64,000 bases of DNA from Thermoplasmata archaeon (lineage in GTDB: Archaea; Thermoplasmatota; Thermoplasmata; Lutacidiplasmatales; UBA184). The DNA is taken from NCBI GenBank assembly GCA_021819135.1, contig JAKASE010000004.1, forward strand, positions 62,001 through 126,000, read 5' to 3'. The stretch's first letter is position 1. The number at the start of each line of letters is the position of its first letter. Of this stretch, positions 58,778 to 64,000 are shown in pieces. A program made the position numbers and the translations under genes. The notes under the pieces were generated by a model, which saw nothing but the letters and a program-made list of their open reading frames with translations, did no database searches and had not been told where the DNA came from.

Positions 58778-58925
58778 TTCGGAGGGAAGGTCGACCGAAT
58801 CGCTCGGTTCCGGGGCCCGGTCGGGGAGCGGCGGCCCCGGTAACGGCGGGCGGGGGGTTCCGCCGCGCAGCCGCACGGGGAGCGCTTTTGTAGGCACGGC
58901 GGGCTAGCGGGGACGCAGGTGTCCG

Positions 58926-59318
58926 ATGGCCTACGACATGTATCAGGAGATCATCCTCCAGCATTATCGCACCCCGAGAAACTTCGGCCCGCTCGAGGGG
59001 GCCGACAAGGTCGGGGAGGAGTCGAACCCGCTCTGCGGGGACCACATCACCCTGCGCCTCAAGGTCAACCCGAAGGACCAGACGATCGAGACGGCGCGGT
59101 TCGAGGGGGACGGCTGCGCCATCTCGGTGGCGAGCACGTCGATGCTCACGGAGAAGCTCCGCGGACAGAGCCTCGAGTCCGCGGGCCGGATGACCCAGGA
59201 CGACGTCATCGCCATGCTCGGCATCCCGCTCTCCCCGGTGCGCGTGAAGTGCGCGCTGACCGGGTTCGCCGCCCTCGGCCGGGCCCTCCATCCCGAAGCG
59301 ACGGCGACGACGGGCTGA
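58926..59318 (+). CDS. sufU: SufU/IscU-type Fe-S assembly protein
   Basis: 130 residues. The three conserved Cys of the IscU fold are present in 'NPLCGD', 'GDGCAIS' and 'VRVKCALTG', with Asp after the first. N-terminal 'MYQEIILQHYRTPRNFGPLEGAD' and the lack of the LPPVK loop mark it as SufU-like rather than IscU. SufU normally takes sulfur from SufS. It lies ~7 kb from sufS. A ferredoxin gene follows 32 bases later in the same direction. A TATA-like CTTTTGTAGG (58885-58894) is ~36 bases before the ATG. Confidence 0.93.
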   Translation: MAYDMYQEIILQHYRTPRNFGPLEGADKVGEESNPLCGDHITLRLKVNPKDQTIETARFEGDGCAISVASTSMLTEKLRGQSLESAGRMTQDDVIAMLGIPLSPVRVKCALTGFAALGRALHPEATATTG

Positions 59319-59350
59319 ACCGCGCGGCCCGAGAGCGCACCCGGTCTCCG

Positions 59351-59554
59351 ATGGTCGTACGGATCGACGAGGACGTCTGCGTCCTGTGCGGTCTCTGCAC
59401 CGGGGTCTGCCCGCCGAACGCGCTCGAGCTGGATCCGACCCGGCTCGTCGTCCTCCCGCACTGCACCGACTGTGGCTGGTGCGTCCCGTACTGTCCGGTG
59501 GGGGCGATCTCGGGCGGTCGCCCGATCCGGCGGAAGGGAAGGACATCGCCCTGA
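59351..59554 (+). CDS. 2[4Fe-4S] ferredoxin
   Basis: 67 residues from ATG 59351. Two cluster motifs: 'CVLCGLCTGVCPPNA' (C-x2-C-x2-C-x3-C-P) and 'CTDCGWCVPYCPVGA'. This is a small electron carrier with two [4Fe-4S] clusters. It lies 32 bases after sufU, likely co-transcribed, and could supply electrons for cluster assembly or for an acyl-CoA or 2-oxoacid enzyme. No longer domain is attached. Confidence 0.92.
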   Translation: MVVRIDEDVCVLCGLCTGVCPPNALELDPTRLVVLPHCTDCGWCVPYCPVGAISGGRPIRRKGRTSP

Positions 59555-59587
59555 TCGATCCGGGTGCGCACGGGGGACTCGACCCGT

Positions 59588-59707
59588 TTAGTCGTGCTCG
59601 GACTTGCCGTGGATCGGGCAGCGTCGCTTGAGCCGACAGAACCGGCACTTGTCGGGAGGTACCGGAGGGATCGGCTTTCGCAGGTGGCCGTACTTCCGGC
59701 GGGGCAT
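59588..59707 (-). CDS. 39-residue zinc-finger-like peptide
   Basis: A very short gene. ATG 59707 to TAA 59590 encodes a basic peptide with 'DKCRFCRLKRRCPIHGK': C-x2-C, then C-x2-H, a plausible single zinc site. The rest is Arg/Lys/Pro-rich ('MPRRKYGHLRKPIPPVPP'). A TATA-like CTGAAAAGG (about 59734-59742) lies ~29 bases upstream. Similar small basic zinc peptides in archaea bind ribosomes or RNA, but I cannot name a family. It lies in the gap between ferredoxin and aldo/keto reductase. Confidence 0.65.
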   Translation of the reverse strand: MPRRKYGHLRKPIPPVPPDKCRFCRLKRRCPIHGKSEHD

Positions 59708-59782
59708 GCGTTCGCGACGAACGAGACCGAACGCCTTTTCAGCTTGCCGCGTGCGCCCGGCTCGAACGGGTCGGACCGCTCC

Positions 59783-59791
59783 CCTTTTGAG
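59783..59791 (+). promoter_or_regulatory. TATA-like element of aldo/keto reductase
   Basis: CCTTTTGAG is centred 26 bases before GTG 59813, supporting that start. Confidence 0.45.
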
Positions 59792-59812
59792 GGCCCGCGG
59801 TCCCCCCGTCGC

Positions 59813-60919
59813 GTGCCGTTCCTTCCGGGAATGGCGACCTCCGAGGGTACGCGCCGGTACCGGGACCGGGGCGTGCGGGACCGTCGCCTACCGCTCGCAC
59901 ACTACCGGAAGGCCCCGGGGGACCTGTGGCTCACCTCGCTCGGGCTCGGCACCTATATCGGTCCGCCGGACGCCGAGACCGACCTCGCCGTGGAGCAGGC
60001 CGTCCAGGTCTGCCTCGCTTCCGGCCGCGTCAACGTCCTCGACACGGCCATCAACTACCGGCACCAGCGCGCCGAGCGCAGCGTCGGTCGGGCGCTCTCC
60101 CGGCTCGCCGAGCGTGGCGAGGTCCAACGGGACGAGATCTTCGTCGCCACCAAGAACGGCTACCTCGCGCCGGACGGCGAGTCGAAGACGCCGCCCGAAC
60201 GCTGGGTCGAGGAGGAGCTCGTCCGGACGGGGGTCCTCGACCCGAACGACGTCGTGGACGGATGCCACGCGATGAGCCCGTCGTACCTCGCCGACCAGTT
60301 CTCGCGCAGCCGCCGGAACCTCGGCGTCGAGACGATCGACCTCCTCTACCTCCACAACGCGCCGGACACCCAGCTGCCGGTGATCGGACGGGACCGGTTC
60401 CTCGCGCGCCTCGAGAAGGCGTTCCACCTGTACGAGGGGTTCCGCGCCGAAGGGATCCTCGGGGCGTACGGCCTCGCGACCTGGGACTGCCTGCGGGCCA
60501 CGCCGGAGGAGCCCGGGTTCCTCTCCCTCGAGAGCGCGGTCCGGGTCGCCCGGAAGGTGGGCGGACCCGACCACGGGTTCCGCTTCGTGCAGTTCCCCTA
60601 CAACCTCGCCATGCCCGAGGCCGCCTCGCTCCGATACCAGCCGGTGGGGTCCGAGCGGTTCGACCTGTTCACCGCGGCCCAGAAGCTCGGCCTCGGATGC
60701 TTCACGAGCGTGCCGCTCTTCCAGGGCCAATTCGCCCGGAACGGCCCGAAGCGCAACGGTCTCTCCTCGGCCCAGACCGCGATCCAGTTCGCCCGATCCA
60801 CCCCGGGGAACCTCGCCCCGCTGGTCGGTCAGAAGCGGAGCGAGCATCTCTCCGAGAACCTCGAGCTCGCGGGCCGGCCCCCCTGGGAAGCCGCGACGTT
60901 CCGCGAGCTCCTCGCCTGA
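59813..60919 (+). CDS. Aldo/keto reductase
   Basis: 368 residues from GTG 59813 (ATG 59831 is an alternative six codons on). The catalytic tetrad is intact: Asp and Tyr in 'LDTAINYRHQRAER', Lys in 'FVATKNGY', His in 'LLYLHNAPDTQ'. The TIM barrel continues with 'GAYGLATWDCLR' and the NADP(H)-binding C-terminal 'TSVPLFQGQF' region. Substrate unknown. It ends 9 bases from the convergent rad50 stop. In contrast to the protein at 31897, all active-site residues are kept. Confidence 0.88.
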   Translation: MPFLPGMATSEGTRRYRDRGVRDRRLPLAHYRKAPGDLWLTSLGLGTYIGPPDAETDLAVEQAVQVCLASGRVNVLDTAINYRHQRAERSVGRALSRLAERGEVQRDEIFVATKNGYLAPDGESKTPPERWVEEELVRTGVLDPNDVVDGCHAMSPSYLADQFSRSRRNLGVETIDLLYLHNAPDTQLPVIGRDRFLARLEKAFHLYEGFRAEGILGAYGLATWDCLRATPEEPGFLSLESAVRVARKVGGPDHGFRFVQFPYNLAMPEAASLRYQPVGSERFDLFTAAQKLGLGCFTSVPLFQGQFARNGPKRNGLSSAQTAIQFARSTPGNLAPLVGQKRSEHLSENLELAGRPPWEAATFRELLA

Positions 60920-60928
60920 ACCGATCCG

Positions 60929-63574
60929 TCAGGACCGATCCGCGCCCTCCGCCCGTCCCGGGCCGCCCCGAGCGGTCCGACCGGGCGACGACCGCCGTGT
61001 GGGCGACGGGGCCGGCGCTTCCTGCGCATCCGCGGACGGCGCCCCCGACGCCGGGACGAGGCGGGACCGGCCGTCCTGCTTCTCGACGCGGACGACCCGG
61101 TCGGCGATCGCGGCCAGCTCTCCCTCGTGCGAGACGATGACCACCTGGGGGAGGGCGAGCTCGTCGAGGAGCTCCCCCATCCGGACGACCTGCTCGGGCG
61201 AGAAACCGTCGGTCGGCTCGTCGAGCAGTACCGTCTCGAGCTGGAGGTTCCCGAGACCGCGCACGACCTGGGCGAGCGCGAGCCGGAAGGCGAGCGCGAG
61301 GCTCGTCCGCTCCCCGCCGCTGAGCGCCTCCGCCGGCGTCCACTCGCCGTCGATCGAGACGGCGGGCGTGAACCCGATGTCCGTCTCGGCGACCAGCGCC
61401 GGGTCGTCGATGAGCGAGGCGAAGTACCGGGCGAAGTCCCGCTCGAACGCCGCCACGGCATGGGCGAGGAGCTTCTGTTCCATCGCGAGGAGCGCGGTGC
61501 GGAACGGTCCGGCGACCCACTCCGCCTTCGCCTCGAGATCCTTCGCCTCGGCGAGGAGGTTCGCCCGCTCGACCCGGCCCTTCTCCGCCGCCCGAAGGCG
61601 TCGGGCCGCCTCGAGGAGCTGGGTCTCGGCGCGGGCGGCCGCCACCTTCTCGACGGCCACGGCCCGTTCCGCCGCGAGCTGGTCCGACTCGGCTCTTCGG
61701 AGCTCGTCGCGGGCCTTCGATAGGCCTTGCGACGCCCGGCGGAGCTCTTCGCGCCGGGGAGCGCGGGCCCGCACCCGCTCCTCGGCCCGGGCGATCTCCG
61801 CGTCGGTGCGCTCGAGCACGGCATCGATCGAACGCGCCGCCTCGAGGGCGGCCCGCCGACGCTCGGCCGCCGCCGCCGACCGCTCGACCGCCTCGGCCGC
61901 CCGCCGGTACGCCTCTTCGCCGGCGCTCACCGCCGCCCGGACCCGGCCCTCTTCGGCCTCCGCGGGACCGAGCGACGCCACCCGGGCCTCCGCCGCGCTC
62001 AGCGTCCCCTCGGCCGCTCGGAGCTCATCGGTCGCCTCCGCGAGCGACGCCTCCGATCGGGCGAGCGCCCCCTCGGCAAGCTCCCGCCGGCGGGCGACCT
62101 CGTTCCACCGCTCGATCGCCCGATCGTAGCGCTCTCGCGCCCGTCGCTCCTGCTCGAGCCGCTCGCGGTTCCGGGTCGCCTCCGTGAGGGCCGAGCGAAG
62201 CCGCTCGGTCTCGGCACCGGTCTCGGCGCGGTGCGCGGCGAACTCCTCCGGGCGAACGGACTGGTGACAGCGAGGGCAAACCCCGGCGGTGAGGAGCTCG
62301 TCGAGCTCGGCCAGGGCGCTCTCGCTCCGGGTCCGGGCGGCGAGGCTCTCGTCCTCGGCCGTCCGGGCGGCGGCGATCGCCCGGTCGATGTCGGCGACGC
62401 TACGGTCCGTCGGCGAGGGGGGAGCGTGGGCCGGCCCCTCCCGAGCGGCCGCATCCCGTTCGAGACGGCGTGCCTCCCGTTCGGCCTCCGCCCGCTGCCG
62501 CCGCTCCTCGGCGCTCGCGCGGGCCGTACGCCCCGCGGTCCGCTCCGCGTTCGCCTCGGAGAGCGCGCGCAGCGTTCCGGCGAGCGCGTCGAGCCGTGCG
62601 AGCGCGGCCGCCCGTTCCCGGTCCATCGCGGCCAGCGTCGCCCGCGCCGCGTCGAGCTGCGAGGACTCGGGCTCAGCCGCGGTGGCGGTCGAACGCAGGC
62701 GTTCTGCCTCCGCGCGGCGGGCGGCCTGGGCCTCCGCGGCCGACCCGAGGAACCGTTCGTCCGTCGCGTGCTCGCGCTCGAGACCCTCGAGCTCCCGTGC
62801 GTCCGCCTCGCCTCGGCGGATCGTCGCCTCGGCCTCCCCCCGCGCCGTCCGGGCCCGCTCGAGGCCCGCCTCCGTCTCGGCGAGACGGGTGTCGAGCGCC
62901 CGCCGTTCGAGGCTCAGCCGGTCGGAGTCCGCGGTCGCCTCGGCGTGCTCGACGTCGAAGTGACGGAGCCGGTCCGCCTCGGCGAGACGCTCCCGGCCCG
63001 TCCGACGCAGGTCGGTCGCGAGCTCCTGGGCGTTCTCGGCCGCCGTGCGGTACCGCTCGACGCCGAGCGCCTTGCGGACGGTCTCGAGCCGGTCCTGGGC
63101 TCGAGCGGAGAGGATGTCCCGCATCCGCTCCTGCGGGACGTAGACGGCCCATCGCCAGAGATCGGAATGGGCCTGGGGGTTCGGATTGTCGGGAAAGCCG
63201 AGGAGCTCGATCACGCGCTGTCTAAGCTCGGTCGCGGAGTACGTCGTCTCGGCGCCGTCGATGCGGAACGCGATCTTCTCCGGCTCGAACGTCTCCTTGC
63301 CGCGCCGGCGGACCCGGCGGAACCGCCGACCGATGCGGTAGCGGTGTCCGCTCCCCTCGAAGTCGACCTCGACCTCGGCGTGGCCGGCGCCGTGCCGGAC
63401 GAGATAGGCGGCGTCGACCTCCGAGATCCCGAACAGGGCCATCTCGATCGCGTAGAGGAGGCTCGTCTTGCCGGCCCCCACGTCGCCCGAGACGAGGGTC
63501 GTCCCCGGCCCGAAGTCGATCTGTCCGGACTCGTAGCTGCGGATGTTCTTGACCCGGAGACGACGCAGCTGCAC
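60929..63574 (-). CDS. rad50: Rad50 DNA double-strand break repair ATPase
   Basis: 881 residues from GTG 63574. SMC-like architecture: N-terminal lobe with Walker A 'GDVGAGKTSLLYAIEMALFG', a long Ala/Glu/Arg coiled coil, the zinc hook C-P-R-C near residues 431-434 that joins two molecules, a returning coil, then signature 'ALSGGERTSLALAFRLAL' and Walker B 'ETVLLDEPTDGFS', with 'VIVSHEGELA'. With Mre11 it tethers and processes DNA ends. A Pro/Ser/Ala tail of ~40 residues extends past the lobe. The start is 13 bases after the preceding gene's stop. Confidence 0.95.
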   Translation of the reverse strand: MQLRRLRVKNIRSYESGQIDFGPGTTLVSGDVGAGKTSLLYAIEMALFGISEVDAAYLVRHGAGHAEVEVDFEGSGHRYRIGRRFRRVRRRGKETFEPEKIAFRIDGAETTYSATELRQRVIELLGFPDNPNPQAHSDLWRWAVYVPQERMRDILSARAQDRLETVRKALGVERYRTAAENAQELATDLRRTGRERLAEADRLRHFDVEHAEATADSDRLSLERRALDTRLAETEAGLERARTARGEAEATIRRGEADARELEGLEREHATDERFLGSAAEAQAARRAEAERLRSTATAAEPESSQLDAARATLAAMDRERAAALARLDALAGTLRALSEANAERTAGRTARASAEERRQRAEAEREARRLERDAAAREGPAHAPPSPTDRSVADIDRAIAAARTAEDESLAARTRSESALAELDELLTAGVCPRCHQSVRPEEFAAHRAETGAETERLRSALTEATRNRERLEQERRARERYDRAIERWNEVARRRELAEGALARSEASLAEATDELRAAEGTLSAAEARVASLGPAEAEEGRVRAAVSAGEEAYRRAAEAVERSAAAAERRRAALEAARSIDAVLERTDAEIARAEERVRARAPRREELRRASQGLSKARDELRRAESDQLAAERAVAVEKVAAARAETQLLEAARRLRAAEKGRVERANLLAEAKDLEAKAEWVAGPFRTALLAMEQKLLAHAVAAFERDFARYFASLIDDPALVAETDIGFTPAVSIDGEWTPAEALSGGERTSLALAFRLALAQVVRGLGNLQLETVLLDEPTDGFSPEQVVRMGELLDELALPQVVIVSHEGELAAIADRVVRVEKQDGRSRLVPASGAPSADAQEAPAPSPTRRSSPGRTARGGPGRAEGADRS

Positions 63575-63587
63575 AGCGCCCCCATTC

Positions 63588-64000
63588 CTAGGCGAGGGGA
63601 TCCTCCCGGATCCCGAGCAGGCGGCGGGCGTTCGCGATGCGCGTGGCGGAGTAGTCCTGGCGGGCTTCCCCCTCGGCCTTCGGCAGCCCGAGCTCCCGGA
63701 GCAGCTCGCGGACCCGACGCTCCCCGTCGGTCCCTTCGAGCCACGGGGACCCGGGACGCGTTGCCTCGAGCAGGGCCCGGAGCTCGGCGCCCTCGATGTC
63801 GCTCTCCGAGGCCGGGGGCGCGCCGTCCGGAGTCCCCGGGACCAGGTCCCGGACGTCCCAGTGGACGGTCCCTCCGGCCGCGCCGACCGCACGGGTCACC
63901 TCGGTGAGAGCGAGTCCCGCGAGCGAGCCGTCGACCAGCGTCCCGTGGACCCGGGGGAAGACGAGGATCCCCGGGGCCAACGCGGCCTCGAGCCGGTGCG
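63588..64000 (-). CDS. mre11: C-terminal end of probable Mre11 nuclease (5' partial)
   Basis: 137 codons are visible and the frame runs off the window, so only the C-terminal part is here; the TTG at 63980 is internal. It has no catalytic motifs, as expected for the C-terminal region that binds the Rad50 coil: 'LLRELGLPKAEGEARQDYSATRIANARRLLG' is helical and charged. The call rests mainly on position: it ends 13 bases before rad50 on the same strand, the standard archaeal mre11-rad50 order. The phosphodiesterase domain would lie past the window edge. Confidence 0.7.
   Translation of the reverse strand, partial: HRLEAALAPGILVFPRVHGTLVDGSLAGLALTEVTRAVGAAGGTVHWDVRDLVPGTPDGAPPASESDIEGAELRALLEATRPGSPWLEGTDGERRVRELLRELGLPKAEGEARQDYSATRIANARRLLGIREDPLA

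Noticed and set aside
61727-63907. 726-codon plus-strand frame opposite rad50
   Set aside because: Antisense image of the coiled coil (Arg/Leu/Pro repeats); Rad50 has all catalytic motifs and the zinc hook on the other strand.
1-64000. CRISPR arrays, IS elements, prophage or integrase
   Set aside because: No regularly spaced repeats, transposase, integrase or phage structural genes were found; the only mobile-type element is the SufB intein.

Overview
The window is high-G+C archaeal chromosome, most likely from an uncultured Thermoplasmatota-type lineage; the phylum is an inference from gene content, not from a marker tree. The archaeal assignment is firm. It rests on a replication factor C large subunit with a C-terminal PIP-like tail, ABCE1/Rli1, an MptA-type GTP cyclohydrolase, Rad50 preceded by an Mre11-like gene end, a thiolase/DUF35 pair, class III (pilin-type) signal peptides, TATA boxes about 25-28 bases before start codons (mostly leaderless mRNAs), and a tRNA intron with a bulge-helix-bulge fold.

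Layout. 1-7607: a TPR/zinc protein, a four-TM protein and three zinc-ribbon proteins, one of them an SPFH protein. 7691-11032: a large surface beta-propeller/PKD protein. 11050-13553: a DNA-metabolism-like group (C4 zinc protein, MCM-like AAA+ ATPase, divergent Hjc-like nuclease). 13550-24347: a lipid/acyl-CoA island (thiolase, DUF35, 3-hydroxyacyl-CoA dehydrogenase, acyl-CoA dehydrogenase, two acyl-CoA ligases, SCP2 protein), with tRNA-Ser(GCU), an alpha/beta hydrolase, a PIN ORF and a Nudix hydrolase. 24433-31864: surface glycoprotein, urocanase, tRNA-Thr(UGU), glyoxalase-like protein, pilin-like pair, sugar-acid dehydratase, Bcp peroxiredoxin. 31897-39919: degenerate aldo/keto reductase, RfcL, OsmC, methyltransferase, MarC, DUF1684, GNAT, DUF59/SufT, MptA. 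39935-45697: MacB-like ABC exporter, ABCE1, PH-like membrane protein. 45731-59554: a sulfur and Fe-S island. 59588-64000: small zinc peptide, aldo/keto reductase, Rad50, Mre11 end.

The most coherent system is the sulfur island. A SufR-like regulator heads a leftward operon with CysM, a JAMM protease and a single-chain MoaD/ThiS-E1-rhodanese protein. This is the M. tuberculosis CysM/Mec/CysO/MoeZ logic, but with the carrier fused to its activating enzyme. The regulator is divergent from SufC-SufS and intein-bearing SufB; SufD is convergent to SufB, and SufU and SufT lie nearby. Inverted repeats sit between TATA box and start in the sufB and sufD promoters, which suggests shared control of sulfur acquisition and cluster assembly.

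Other notable points: tRNA-Ser has an intron in the T loop; the thiolase has Ser where the nucleophilic Cys should be and seems to start at CTG; RfcL carries an 80-residue insertion between Walker B and sensor 1; and a TATA element appears to be shared by the MCM-like ATPase and the Hjc-like nuclease. No CRISPR array, insertion sequence, rRNA or prophage was seen.
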